NCBI GenBank assembly: GCA_046727175.1
Contig: JBKPCD010000133.1
Coordinates: 1 to 35,693 of the forward strand
Direction: 5' to 3'
From: JBKPCD01 sp046727175
GTDB taxonomy: Bacteria; Acidobacteriota; Vicinamibacteria; Vicinamibacterales; 2-12-FULL-66-21
DNA: 35,693 nt
Position numbers and translations under genes: made by a program. Shown piece after piece: positions 24,401 through 32,699 of the stretch; the first letter of the stretch is position 1, and each line of letters opens with the position of its first letter. Below the pieces are notes generated by a model, which searched no databases, had not been told where the DNA came from, and saw only the letters and a program-made list of their open reading frames with translations.

Positions 24401-26158
24401 ACCGTCGCGGGCGGTCAGTATGCCTCCGAGGCGATCCCACGTCAGGCGCGGTCGCAGATCCGCGAACTCGTCGGACGGATAGCGGCCGGACAACATGTCG
24501 AGGACGCCCTCGAAGACGCCCCGACTCAGATCCGCGAACGGCGCCCCGCGTCGAATCGTGTCGAACAGCGCGTCGACGTTCCAGTCGTCCATCGACACCA
24601 TCGCGACGATCTGCTGGGCGAGCACGTCGAGCGGATTGCGCGGATATCGCGTCGATTCGATGCGGCCCTCGTGCATCGCGCGTGTCACCGCGGCGCACGC
24701 GACGAGATCGCCGCGGAACTTCGGCACGATGACGCCGCGGCTCGGGGCGTCAATCGTGTGGCCGGCGCGACCGATGCGCTGCATCCCGCTCGCCACCGAC
24801 GGCGGCGCTTCGATCTGGATCACGAGGTCAATCGCGCCCATGTCGATCCCGAGCTCCAGCGAGGACGTCGCCACGAGCCCGCGAATCTGCCCCGCCTTCA
24901 GCTTGTCCTCGACCTCGATTCGCTGGGCACGCGCGAGCGAGCCGTGATGCGAACGCACGAGCGTTTCGCCGGCGAGCTCGTTGAGAGCAGACGCGAGTCG
25001 CTCGGCGATACGCCGGCTGTTGACGAAGATCAGCGTCGAGCGATGGGCGAGCACGAGCTCGAGCAGTCCGGGATGGATGGCGCTCCAGATCGACGTCCGC
25101 GCGGGTCCTTGCGATGCGGGACCGCTCGGGATGTCTTCGACCTGGCCGATTTTGGCCATGTCCTCGACCGGCACTTCGATGCGCAACTCGAGGCGTTTCT
25201 TCTCGGACGTGTCGACAATCGTGACCGGACGGTAGGAATCAGCGTGGTCACCCTCTGACGAGAACTCTTCGTGGATGGCTTCGTCGGGATGATCGGTCGC
25301 GGGCGCGGCATGGGGCTTACTCGAGCTGTTCTGCCGGCTTTTCTCAATGCTCGTGGGGCCCCACCCTTCCACCCCAGCGCGCACAGAACGCGCGCCGGGG
25401 ACCCCGGCCCGCTCGCTCTCGCTCCGAAGCTTCGCACCTCGCTCGGGCCGCAGGCGCTTTTCCCCTTTCCCTTTTCCCTTTTCCCCTTCGATTCCGCCGA
25501 GAAACCGAGCGACTTCGTCCAGCGGTCGTTGCGTTGCCGAGAGTCCGATCCGCTGGAGCGGTCCTGCGTTCGGACCGCGCAGGCTCTCGATGCGTTCGAG
25601 CGACAGGGCGAGGTGTGCGCCGCGTTTCGTCGGCACGAGTGCGTGGATCTCGTCGATGATGATGGTGTCAAGCGATCGCAGCGTCTCGCGCGCGTTCGAC
25701 GTCAAGATTAGATAAAGCGACTCGGGCGTCGTGATCAGGATGTCTGCGGGCTCGCGCTGAAACCGTGCGCGCTCGGTCGCTGGGGTGTCGCCGGTGCGGA
25801 TAGCAATCGCCGGCAGGTGATAAGAAGCACCGGTCGCAGCGGCACGATTGGCAATTCCGGCAAGCGGCGCGCGGAGGTTGCGCTCGATGTCGACGGCCAG
25901 CGCCTTGAGCGGCGAGATGTAGAGGACGCGACACCGCTCCGACTTCGCCGGCTGGGCATCGAACATCAGACGGTTGATGCACCAGAGAAATGCTGACAGC
26001 GTTTTTCCGCTCCCGGTCGGCGCCAGAATGAGCGTCGAGCTGCCGCGCGCAATCGCCGGCCAGCCCTGCGTCTGAGGCGGCGTTGGCGACGCGAACGAGT
26101 CGTTGAACCAGCCCGCGACCGCGGGGTGAAAGAGAGCGAGGACGTCGCTGCGGCGCAC
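21464..26158 (-). CDS. lhr: Lhr-type superfamily 2 DNA helicase
   Basis: A 1564-residue ATP-dependent 3'-5' helicase. Walker A is APTGSGKT (46-53), DEIH is at 169-172 and the GLSATQ motif follows. The C-terminal RecA-like half has SSLELGIDMGAIDLV and QRIGRAGH. The Lhr-specific winged-helix and C-terminal domains fill the rest. Between GLSATQ and the second helicase domain (residues about 226-308, nt 25486-25235) there is an ~83-residue low-complexity insertion (EKGKGKGEKR, GVPGARSVRAG) made of dispersed repeats. The Walker motifs are intact, so the gene looks functional. The start is GTG at 26158, 6 nt after a TAAAAT box. The gene overlaps nei2 at its end. Confidence 0.92.
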   Translation of the reverse strand: MRRSDVLALFHPAVAGWFNDSFASPTPPQTQGWPAIARGSSTLILAPTGSGKTLSAFLWCINRLMFDAQPAKSERCRVLYISPLKALAVDIERNLRAPLAGIANRAAATGASYHLPAIAIRTGDTPATERARFQREPADILITTPESLYLILTSNARETLRSLDTIIIDEIHALVPTKRGAHLALSLERIESLRGPNAGPLQRIGLSATQRPLDEVARFLGGIEGEKGKGKGEKRLRPERGAKLRSESERAGVPGARSVRAGVEGWGPTSIEKSRQNSSSKPHAAPATDHPDEAIHEEFSSEGDHADSYRPVTIVDTSEKKRLELRIEVPVEDMAKIGQVEDIPSGPASQGPARTSIWSAIHPGLLELVLAHRSTLIFVNSRRIAERLASALNELAGETLVRSHHGSLARAQRIEVEDKLKAGQIRGLVATSSLELGIDMGAIDLVIQIEAPPSVASGMQRIGRAGHTIDAPSRGVIVPKFRGDLVACAAVTRAMHEGRIESTRYPRNPLDVLAQQIVAMVSMDDWNVDALFDTIRRGAPFADLSRGVFEGVLDMLSGRYPSDEFADLRPRLTWDRLGGILTARDGAKRVAVINGGTIPDRGLYGVFLMGQRGPAARVGELDEEMVFESRVGETFLLGASSWRIEEITHDRVLVSAAPGEPGKMPFWKGDAAGRPLELGRHIGEMVRTLRQMPPGGAIQRLVRHHDLDPQAAENLVRYLADQAAAAGVVPDDQTILIERCRDELGDWRICVLTPFGGRIHAPWAMAVVERARREHGADVETMWTDDGFVVRFPETETPPDPQLMLPASEEAEALVLRQLGGTAMFAAKFREAAGRALLLPKRRPGGRSPLWQQRKRAADLLAVAARFGSFPILLEAYRECLRDVFDMPALVETLRRIERREIKAVTVDSTMPSPFASALLFGYVANYIYDGDAPLAERRAQALAIDQSQLRELLGEAELRELLDADAVADVERQLQNLDDTHYAKTIDAVHDLLLKLGDLTTDEIAARAVMDAKSAIATLTQARRAIVVQIGGTARVIPVEYAGRYRDALGVPLPPGLPESLLERAPHAPQDLARRFARTHGPFTTIEFAARYALGRATAESILKQLSSAGRLLEGEFRPGGSGREWCDPDVLQVIRRRSLAKLRKQVEPVDPPVLGRLITTWQGVVRRRHGLDALLDAIDTLQGAPLAASIFESEILAARVEGYTPSDLDALTAGGEIVWCGLEPLGERDGRLALYLTDHLTRLRRPVALADLSPRESAIIEHLRTDGASFFGALHQAAGDGYPAETVDALWNLVWKGAITNDTFHALRAFTRPPERRARRPAPGRPFRSRRQAPPTAEGRWSLIAERTVSPTEWSTATAQQLLTRYGLLTREVAAAEGIFGGFSAVYDVLKAMEDAGRIRRGYFVGGVGATQFAVPAALDLLRSLKEAPDAPEAVVLSATDSANPFGTILDWPAGPESEGGRGPTRTVGSLVILVNGSLSAYVSRGARQLLVFLPEDEPTRSTVARALANELSRLASGDDGRLSLLIGEINGVPAPEHPLSPFLIEAGFSPSAMGFHIRRHA
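25235..25486 (-). repeat. In-frame insertion of repeat sequence in lhr
   Basis: A stretch of CCCCTTTTCCC words, the 37-nt palindrome and other spacer-like text that adds about 83 codons without breaking the frame. Typical Lhr proteins go straight from the ARFLGG region to PVTIVD here. Confidence 0.65.
25371..25407 (+). repeat. 37-nt GC-rich palindromic element, copy A (inside lhr)
   Basis: ACCCCAGCGCGC, six bases, then CGCGCGCCGGGG and ACCCCGG. The arms pair with one mismatch. Copies C (18346) and B (33471) have the same length with no gaps. Confidence 0.85.
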
Positions 26159-26164
26159 AATCTC

Positions 26165-26170
26165 ATTTTA
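26165..26170 (-). promoter_or_regulatory. -10 box directly upstream of lhr
   Basis: TAAAAT on the minus strand, 6 nt before the GTG at 26158, and no Shine-Dalgarno. Likely leaderless. Confidence 0.5.
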
Positions 26171-26411
26171 TTGTGACGCGGTGGGATTCGGCCGGCGCTA
26201 GGTTGGTTCTGGACTTACGACTCCTGGCTCTCGGCTTTTGGCGGTTTTACGCCTGCCGAGATAGTCTCGAGTGTGTGAGGACAACACGCAGTGAACAGCA
26301 CAGCTGACCTCCCGAAGGCGAGTGTGGGCAGAGCGCGCCTAAAACCGAGAGCCATGAGCCGAAAGCCGGACCGGCTGGCTCGGGCGGCGCAGTTGTGATA
26401 CAGCTGTGGCC
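26171..26411. repeat. Divergent intergenic region with CTGGCTCTCGGCTTTTGG-type words
   Basis: CTGGCTCTCGGCTTTTGG near 26222-26240 and the partly complementary ACCGAGAGCCATGAGCC near 26342-26360 belong to the same word family as 15428-15540. GATACA near 26397 is a weak -10 candidate for the small gene that follows. No coding gene. Confidence 0.55.
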
Positions 26412-26639
26412 ATGTTCGAGTTCCTCCAGAGGCTCGCCGAAAGCGTCAGACAACGATTCGATCCCTTCAACGCGCCGCCGGGCTCGGCGTCCGATCCGTA
26501 TGCGACCGTGTGGCAGCCGCGGCCGCGACGCCCGGCCAGTCCGCGATCCGCCGTTGCATTGGCGGAACCGGATCCTCCGAGTCACGTGGACGTTCGTTCG
26601 AGAGCAAGCCGGCAGGATGCGCAGCGCGAGGAGATCTGA
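26412..26639 (+). CDS. Small conserved-looking hypothetical protein
   Basis: A 75-residue protein (MFEFLQRLAESVRQRFDPFN, then PPGSASDPYATVWQPRPRR, SAVALAEPD). Amphipathic N-terminal helix, then a Pro/Arg-rich part. The DPYAxVxxPxxR...SAVALAEP layout resembles a small uncharacterised protein common in acidobacterial genomes (family knowledge, not checked). It has a possible in-frame GTG start two codons upstream (26406). Its end overlaps the start of the broken tannase gene. Function unknown. Confidence 0.5.
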   Translation: MFEFLQRLAESVRQRFDPFNAPPGSASDPYATVWQPRPRRPASPRSAVALAEPDPPSHVDVRSRASRQDAQREEI

Positions 26640-27331
26640 CGGGCGCAGAATCGGTGCGGTGTCGGTCGGGGTTGGATTGTGTGCTGTCGTTGCGGCTGCG
26701 ATGCCGCAGGTCCCTGTGCCCGATGCCGCCGCGTGCGAGCGCCTGGCTTCGCTGCGCCTGAAGGGTGGCGAGGTGACGCTGGTACAGCCCGTGGGTCCGG
26801 GAGCTCTCGCGCTCCCTGGTCCGCCCGTGAGGACGTGAAGTCCCTCGCCGCGATGTGCCGCGTTGCCGCGACGCTGAAGCCCACTTCTGATTCGGACATC
26901 AGGATTGAAGTCTGGATGCCTGCCTCGAAGTGGAACGGCAAGTTCCTTGGCGTTGGCAACGGCGGCTGGAATGGCGCCATCGCGTATGCCGCGATGATTG
27001 GCGCGCTCGGCCATGGTTATGCCACGGCGTCGACCGATACGGCCACACGGGCTCGAGCGCGAGCTTCGCGCTCGGCCATCCGGAGAAACTGATCGACTTC
27101 GGATATCGCGCGGTGCACGAGATGACCACCGCGGCGAAGAAGATGGTCTCGACGTACTACGGCGAACGTGCGCGCCGATCGTACTCGAGCGGCTGCTCGG
27201 CCGGCGGGCGACAAGGGTTGAAGGAAGCGCAGCGGTTCCCGGACGACTCCGACGGCATCATCGCGGGAGCTCCTGCCGCGGACTGGACGGGACATCGAGC
27301 GGCTGAGGTAGTTGTTGCCGCTCGTTCCTGA
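26617..27331 (+). pseudogene. Tannase/feruloyl esterase family pseudogene (frameshifted and truncated)
   Basis: Family sequence runs across three frames. Frame 1 has a signal peptide (MRSARRSDGRRIGAVSVG, then hydrophobic) and ACERLASLRLKGGEVTLV. Frame 2 has MCRVAATLKPTSDSDIRIEV, WNGKFLGVGNGGWNGAIAY and GYATASTDT. Frame 3 has TGSSASFALGHPEKLIDFGY, the nucleophile motif GCSAGGRQG and GIIAGAPAADWTG. Each jump fits a single-base loss, near 26825 and 27040. The Ser elbow is present, but the Asp/His half of a normal ~530-residue enzyme is missing; the frame ends soon after in unrelated sequence. The active enzyme would split ester bonds of plant phenolics. Confidence 0.75.
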
Positions 27332-27416
27332 ATCAGGGACAATAAACAGCTCAATCTGAACTGCCGTCTCGGGGCCGCCGCACGTTCGCTTGCGGCGGGT
27401 GGAGGTTTTGCAAATC

Positions 27417-27671
27417 ATGGGTGATTCCGGAGAAGGCTTGGTCGACGCGGAAGCGCGCATCCAGGAACAAATCGACGAACGCGAAGCAGAGCGCAAACGC
27501 CGCAGCAGCGGGCAAGCGACCACCGATCCCGAGCGCATGCGACAGGTCGAGTCATTGCGCCTCGCCCGGGCGGAGCTGGAGCGTCAGTCCACCGCGACCA
27601 CGCATCCCATCCGCAAGCAGCAGATTCAGGCGGCCATCGCCGAGATCGACAAGCGAATCGCCGCGAACTGA
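27417..27671 (+). CDS. Small coiled-coil hypothetical protein
   Basis: An 84-residue charged helical protein (MGDSGEGLVDAEARIQEQ, then DEREAERKRR; later ERMRQVESLRLARAELERQS and QIQAAIAEIDKRIAAN). It has no membrane part or known motif; the two helices look like a coiled-coil hairpin. ATG 27417 has GGAGG about 11 nt upstream. It ends 7 bp before the convergent end of the large kinase gene, with no terminator-like spacer between them. Function unknown. Confidence 0.6.
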   Translation: MGDSGEGLVDAEARIQEQIDEREAERKRRSSGQATTDPERMRQVESLRLARAELERQSTATTHPIRKQQIQAAIAEIDKRIAAN

Positions 27672-27678
27672 ACCGCCT

Positions 27679-30633
27679 TTACATTTCCATCGCGGACACG
27701 ACCAGCAACGCGAAGGCCCGAGCTGATGCGGGCCGGCGATCGGGATCAGGATCGAGCGCGGACCGGATCGCGCGTTCGACGGCTGGCGGCGCCGACCCCG
27801 CAGGCATGGCCGGAGCACCGCGCGCCCGCGCCAGCACGATCTCGCCGAGCGACCCGCGGCCGAACGGCAGCTCTCCCGAGAGCATCTCGTACGCAATCAC
27901 GCCAAGGCTGAAGACGTCAGTGCGGGCATCGGGCGGCGCCGCGTGAAACTGCTCCGGCGCCATATATGCCGGTGTACCGACGATCATCCCAGCAGCCGTC
28001 ATCAGCGCTGGGCTCTCGGCCGCGCGCGTGGCATCGTTCGACTCGTTCGAGACAACGTTGGCGACACCGAAGTCCAGGACTTTCGCAGCGACGCCACCGG
28101 CCGGCACCAGGATGTTCTCTGGTTTGAGATCCCGATGGAGGACCCCCTCGCGGTGCGCCGCGTCGACGGCTGCGCACACCGAATCGAGAATCTGCATCGC
28201 GCGTCGCGACTCGATGCGCCCTTCGCGCTGCAGGACGTGCCTCAGGTCCTCGCCTCGAACGAGCTCCATGACGAGATAGACTCCGCCGTCGGTGAACGTG
28301 CCGTAATCGAAGACAGCGACAATGGAAGGGTGCTGGAGGCGCGCGACGATCTGCGCCTCGCGGAGGAAACGCTGGCGCGCATCCGAGTCGCCGAGCCGCT
28401 CGGCGCGCACGACCTTCAGGGCGACCAGGCGATCGAGCCGCACGTCACGTGCGCGATAGACGGTGCCCATGCCGCCACGGCCGAGTAGCTGCTCGATTCG
28501 ATACTTGTGGTCGACGACGCGCGACACCGACGGGACAGCCACCATCGTCGATCCATCCGCCTGGCAGACGAGTGTCCCCGGATCGTCGCATCGGCCGCAC
28601 TTGGGGCATTCCATCATCGGAGCCCCGACGAGCGCGGTCATGTGCGCGGTTTCCTGCTCCATCGCCATCTGCGCTTCGGCACGGCGCAGCCGCGCGACAT
28701 CGAAACCGGGTCCCATCTGCGCCGCGACGCTCGCGAGGAGCTGTCGATCCTCATCCGTGTAGGCTTCCTCCGAACGCCGTTCGGCGAGCGCAATCACCGC
28801 GACGAGCGAACGGTCCCGCGCGAGGATCGGAACCAGGAGCGAGGCCCCGGTGCACTGGAGCCATTCCTGTTCTTCCCGCGGCAGACGCCGGACGGGCGAG
28901 CGCCGATCCTGCAGAAAGATCTCGAGCGGCTCGCCGGACCAGCGAAGCATCGACACCAGCGCGCCGTCGAGCGGCAGCGATTCGGCGCTGCCGTGGAGCA
29001 CGGTGACGGGCGCGAGCAGGCCGTCTTCGACGCCGCTGACGAGGATCGCGACCATCTGCGGATGCAGTGCTTCGTCGATCTGCTTGACCACCATTGTGGT
29101 CAAATGGGCAGGATCGGTCTCCAGCCGAACCCGGCCGGCCAACAACAGCAGAATCTTCCGGGCGTTGTACTCCTCGCGGAAGAATCGACGATCCAGCCAG
29201 AGCTGCGCGCGCTCGCGGTACCGACGAGCGACGAGTATCGCCGCGATCAGCAGGACGTACAACCCTGAGCTGCTCGCCGCGATCTGACCGACTGTCATGT
29301 TGCGATTGCGGACGATCGAAAGCGCGAGGCCGATCACTGACAGAACCGTCACGGCCGTCAGCGTCCGGCGCGCCAGGGCGTATTGAAGGCTGCGCCGCAA
29401 CACGATCCGCGGACCGAGCACGCGAGCGCCGCCCAGCGCGTACGTGAGGCCAAAGGCCGGCAGCAGCACGAGCCCGTGAAGCACGACCAGCATCGGCAGC
29501 GGATATCGGGGCGGCACACCACCGGCGATCCTTGTGAGGATTGGCAAGCCGTCGTTCAACGTGTACGCGACCACTGCGGGCACCGCGGTATACACCGCCA
29601 TCCGAATGCGCCGACGCTCGTTCGCATCGTGGTTGATCCGATACCGGTGGACGGCTTCCCCGAGCGCCAGCACGTTGGTCCCGAGCGCTGCCACGAACGA
29701 TCCGTAATAGGCGCCCGGGTGCATCGCGTTCCAGAGAGCGATGCCGGCGAATGCTTCGAGTTCGGCCAGATAGAGCGCTGTGCTGACGCTCGCACCGATC
29801 ATGGGCGCCGCAACGAGGAACGGAACGCCCCCCAGCCAGCGACACCTGGTCAGGAGCGGCGATGGCGTCGGGAAATAAAGGATTGCGAGCGCGATGACCG
29901 GGAGGACGAACGGGCTCGCAATCCATGCGAAGACGGTCAGCACGCGGCCGAGTGGGACGGCTGACTCTGCGCCGAGCAGCGGCCCGGCTCCGCCAACGGC
30001 GGCGAGGGTGAAGGCGAGCACCGATAATCCGGCCGTGAGATCCTGCCCGCGCAGCAGCAGGAGCGCCACCGCGGCAACCGTAAACACGACGATCCGAACG
30101 ATCATGCCGAGATGGAGGCGCGACCAGCCTTCCGCATCGGACAGAGAAACTGGCGGCCGATCGATCGTGATCTCGGGAGTCGTTCCGTCAGGCCTTGGGA
30201 TCGTCCAGGTGACCGGACCGCTGACGCCAGTCCAATAGAGCTGCCGCCACGCATCGAGTCTGGCGCGAGCGCCGTGTCGAGCGACCGCCTCGAGATCGAT
30301 CGCGAGATCGTTCGCACGACGGATCGCGCTGACGCGAGTGCCAGGCACCACGCCCGCCTGCGCGGCGGGACCGCTCGCAATCGTCTCGATGACCGTGAAG
30401 GGTTGACCGGTCTGCTCATTGAACTCGGGTGGGCGCGCAACGAGCGGGAACGTCGCGGCGGGATCTCCCGAGAGCCGCGCACCGGTTCCCGCGGGCCAGA
30501 GGTACGGCCGCACGAGCCACGCCTGAACGATCACGTACGCAATCGTCAGGAGGATGATAACGATGAGACCCCAGGCGTGAGGCGGGAGTCGATTGAGGCC
30601 GACGCGGGCACCCGGAGCGGCTGAAGCAGCCAT
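27679..30633 (-). CDS. Membrane Ser/Thr protein kinase with PDZ-like, 7TM, GAF and zinc-ribbon parts
   Basis: A 984-residue protein. One helix (about 20-42) and a PDZ-like region (about 75-150) come first. Seven or so membrane helices lie at about 170-470, with a GAF-like domain at about 495-650. A zinc ribbon (C676, C679, C682, C690; CPKCGRCDDPGTLVC) links to the C-terminal kinase (about 710-980): GRGGMG, HRDLKPEN (833-840), DFG and GTPAYMAPEQ. Most bacterial kinases have the kinase domain first; here all sensing parts come before it. The N-terminal half resembles that of RsbU-like phosphatases (inference). ATG 30633 is 7 nt after a TAAAAT box, with no Shine-Dalgarno. The ligand of the GAF domain is unknown. 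Confidence 0.88.
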   Translation of the reverse strand: MAASAAPGARVGLNRLPPHAWGLIVIILLTIAYVIVQAWLVRPYLWPAGTGARLSGDPAATFPLVARPPEFNEQTGQPFTVIETIASGPAAQAGVVPGTRVSAIRRANDLAIDLEAVARHGARARLDAWRQLYWTGVSGPVTWTIPRPDGTTPEITIDRPPVSLSDAEGWSRLHLGMIVRIVVFTVAAVALLLLRGQDLTAGLSVLAFTLAAVGGAGPLLGAESAVPLGRVLTVFAWIASPFVLPVIALAILYFPTPSPLLTRCRWLGGVPFLVAAPMIGASVSTALYLAELEAFAGIALWNAMHPGAYYGSFVAALGTNVLALGEAVHRYRINHDANERRRIRMAVYTAVPAVVAYTLNDGLPILTRIAGGVPPRYPLPMLVVLHGLVLLPAFGLTYALGGARVLGPRIVLRRSLQYALARRTLTAVTVLSVIGLALSIVRNRNMTVGQIAASSSGLYVLLIAAILVARRYRERAQLWLDRRFFREEYNARKILLLLAGRVRLETDPAHLTTMVVKQIDEALHPQMVAILVSGVEDGLLAPVTVLHGSAESLPLDGALVSMLRWSGEPLEIFLQDRRSPVRRLPREEQEWLQCTGASLLVPILARDRSLVAVIALAERRSEEAYTDEDRQLLASVAAQMGPGFDVARLRRAEAQMAMEQETAHMTALVGAPMMECPKCGRCDDPGTLVCQADGSTMVAVPSVSRVVDHKYRIEQLLGRGGMGTVYRARDVRLDRLVALKVVRAERLGDSDARQRFLREAQIVARLQHPSIVAVFDYGTFTDGGVYLVMELVRGEDLRHVLQREGRIESRRAMQILDSVCAAVDAAHREGVLHRDLKPENILVPAGGVAAKVLDFGVANVVSNESNDATRAAESPALMTAAGMIVGTPAYMAPEQFHAAPPDARTDVFSLGVIAYEMLSGELPFGRGSLGEIVLARARGAPAMPAGSAPPAVERAIRSALDPDPDRRPASARAFALLVVSAMEM

Positions 30634-30640
30634 CCGGGGT

Positions 30641-30646
30641 ATTTTA
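30641..30646 (-). promoter_or_regulatory. -10 box (TAAAATACCCC) directly upstream of the large kinase gene
   Basis: TAAAAT followed by ACCCCGG and the ATG: 7 nt from box to start codon, no Shine-Dalgarno. Same layout as the RidA gene. Confidence 0.55.
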
Positions 30647-30721
30647 GAGGCTACGCTATCGGAAGCTAGAAGTTAGAATCTAGGGTGATCGTGATCTCTT
30701 TCACCTAGCTTCTGACGCTAT
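30647..30721. repeat. Intergenic spacer between ftsH and the large kinase gene
   Basis: GAAGCTAGAAGTTAGAATC and CCTAGCTTCTGACGC are partly complementary and can form a hairpin just after the ftsH stop. Same vocabulary as 4518-4541. Confidence 0.6.
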
Positions 30722-32521
30722 TCACGCTCGTGAGGCGCTCGCCTTCTCGAGGAGCGCCTTGATTTCATCGGCTTCGAGCGATTCCTGCTGCAGGAGCTCC
30801 TGGGCGAGCAGACGCACGGCGTCGGTGTTCTGTTCAATCAGAGTACGGGCAGTTTGATAGCCACCCATCACCACGTTGCGGATCTCTTCGTCCACCCGTT
30901 GGGCGGTTGCTTCGCTGACGGCGTGCGGCCGCTCGGCGTCGTACGCGTTGCCTGGCTTGCGAAAGGCGAGCGGCCCGAGCGCCGACATGCCCCACTCGCA
31001 GACCATGTGCTGCGCGATGTCGGTCGCGCGCTCGATGTCGTTCGAAGCGCCGCTCGTCATGTGATGCATGAAGAGCTCTTCGGCCACGCGGCCGCCCATC
31101 AGCACGGCGACCTGGGTTTCGAGATATCCCTTCGTGTACGTGTGCCTGTCCGCCTCGGGCAGCTGCATCGTTACACCCATGGCCCGGCCGCGGGGGATGA
31201 TCGTGACTTTGTGAAGGGGATCGGCGCCGGGAAGTAGCGCGGCAACGACGGTGTGCCCCGCTTCATGATACGCGCAGTTCACGCGATCGAGCTCGCTCAG
31301 CGCAATGGACCGGCGCTCCACCCCCATCAGGACCTTGTCGCGCGCTTCCTGCAGGTCAACGTCGGCGACCGCCGATCGCCCCGCGCGAGCGGCGAACAAT
31401 GCGGCTTCGTTCACGAGATTCGCGAGATCCGCGCCCGAAAATCCGGGCGTTCCGCGCGCGATCGAACGAAAGTCGACAGCCGGATCGACGGAAATCTTGC
31501 GGGCATGCACGCGAAGAATGGCTTCACGGCCCTTCAAGTCGGCATTCGCGACAGTCACTTGCCGGTCGAAGCGACCGGGCCTGAGAAGCGCTGGATCGAG
31601 GATGTCCTGCCGGTTCGTCGCAGCAATGACCACGATTCCCTGGTGAGACTGGAAGCCGTCCATCTCGACGAGCAGCTGGTTGAGCGTCTGCTCGCGCTCC
31701 TCGTGGCTGAGGGAGTTGCCGCCGCGGCTGCGACCGACGGCATCGAGCTCGTCGATGAACACGATGCACGACTTGTGGCGGCTCGCGTCGCGGAAAAGGC
31801 GTCGAACGCGCGCGGCCCCGACCCCGGCGTACATCTCGACGAAGTCGGATCCGCTCGCGAACAGGAACGGCACACCCGCTTCGCCTGCGATCGATCGGGC
31901 GAGCAACGTCTTGCCGGTGCCCGGCGGCCCGACCAGGAGCACACCCTTGGGGATGCGTCCGCCGATCGCCGAGAAGCGCGCCGGCTCACGCAGGAAGTCG
32001 ACGATCTCCTTGACCTCGTCTTTCGCTTCGTCGACGCCGGCCACGTCCTGGAACGTGATGACCGTTTCACCTTGCTCGGCCACGCGCGCGCGTCCCGAAA
32101 ACGACGGTATGCGTCCGGCTGTCGTCCGATACACCGTGAATCCCAGCAGGGCGAGGAACGCAACCGCTGTCGCCATCGCGCTCCAGCTCAATGTGGTCGG
32201 ATCGGGCGTGGGGGCGACGTCGATACGTACCCGCCGTTGCGCGAGCTGGGTTACGAACCCCGAGTTGGCGGAGAGAAACTCCGGCGGTGGAACGGTCTCG
32301 ACGATCGAGCCATTGCGCAGGGTGACGTGGATGATCCGCTCGCCGAACGTCACCTGCGTGACGCTGCCAGCCTCGACTTGTTGAAGGAATTCCGAAAAGG
32401 CGATTGCCGGTGGCACCGGTGACCGTTTACTGACGTAAAGGGCCGTGAGTACGCCAGCCGCAACGAGGAGGGCGGCGACAGAAATCAGGAATGCGGGCCG
32501 ACGAAAACGCGGTGAAGCCAC
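30722..32521 (-). CDS. ftsH: ATP-dependent zinc metalloprotease FtsH
   Basis: About 599 residues from GTG 32521; a membrane AAA protease that degrades misfolded membrane proteins and some regulators. Two membrane helices frame a small external domain (RPAFLISVAALLVAAGVL and SWSAMATAVAFLALLGF). AAA part: Walker A GPPGTGKT, Walker B CIVFIDELDAVG, second region GRFDRQVTV. Protease part: HEAGH zinc site. The frame stays open to 32716, but the upstream residues (CIGLPPYWRGLVR) look like non-coding leader translated. The real start is probably GTG 32521 or near it, as it places the first helix about 8 residues in. A strong promoter lies about 150 nt upstream. Confidence 0.93.
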   Translation of the reverse strand: MASPRFRRPAFLISVAALLVAAGVLTALYVSKRSPVPPAIAFSEFLQQVEAGSVTQVTFGERIIHVTLRNGSIVETVPPPEFLSANSGFVTQLAQRRVRIDVAPTPDPTTLSWSAMATAVAFLALLGFTVYRTTAGRIPSFSGRARVAEQGETVITFQDVAGVDEAKDEVKEIVDFLREPARFSAIGGRIPKGVLLVGPPGTGKTLLARSIAGEAGVPFLFASGSDFVEMYAGVGAARVRRLFRDASRHKSCIVFIDELDAVGRSRGGNSLSHEEREQTLNQLLVEMDGFQSHQGIVVIAATNRQDILDPALLRPGRFDRQVTVANADLKGREAILRVHARKISVDPAVDFRSIARGTPGFSGADLANLVNEAALFAARAGRSAVADVDLQEARDKVLMGVERRSIALSELDRVNCAYHEAGHTVVAALLPGADPLHKVTIIPRGRAMGVTMQLPEADRHTYTKGYLETQVAVLMGGRVAEELFMHHMTSGASNDIERATDIAQHMVCEWGMSALGPLAFRKPGNAYDAERPHAVSEATAQRVDEEIRNVVMGGYQTARTLIEQNTDAVRLLAQELLQQESLEADEIKALLEKASASRA

Positions 32522-32596
32522 TGAGAATACCCGTTCCGCGAAGTGGCCGCGCGCACGGAGGGAACTTTGCGGGGACACGACCGCCCGCACCAGCCC

Positions 32597-32611
32597 CCGC
32601 CAGTAGGGCGG
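32597..32611 (-). other. Short hairpin in the ftsH leader
   Basis: On the minus strand CCGCC, CTACT, GGCGG: a 5-bp perfect GC stem with a 5-nt loop, in the ~140-nt untranslated leader. It might affect translation; evidence is only the stem. Confidence 0.35.
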
Positions 32612-32666
32612 CAGACCTATACAAAATTGAAAAAGGACACCCCGCTGGGGATTGGAATGTCCGCTT

Positions 32667-32696
32667 ATTCTACACGAGTTATACGTCGTCTGTAAA
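32667..32696 (-). promoter_or_regulatory. ftsH promoter
   Basis: On the minus strand TTTACA (32696-32691), 18-nt spacer and TAGAAT (32672-32667). It lies back to back with the start of the phosphatidylcholine synthase gene, so the two transcription units share this short region. Confidence 0.6.
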
Positions 32697-32699
32697 TAA

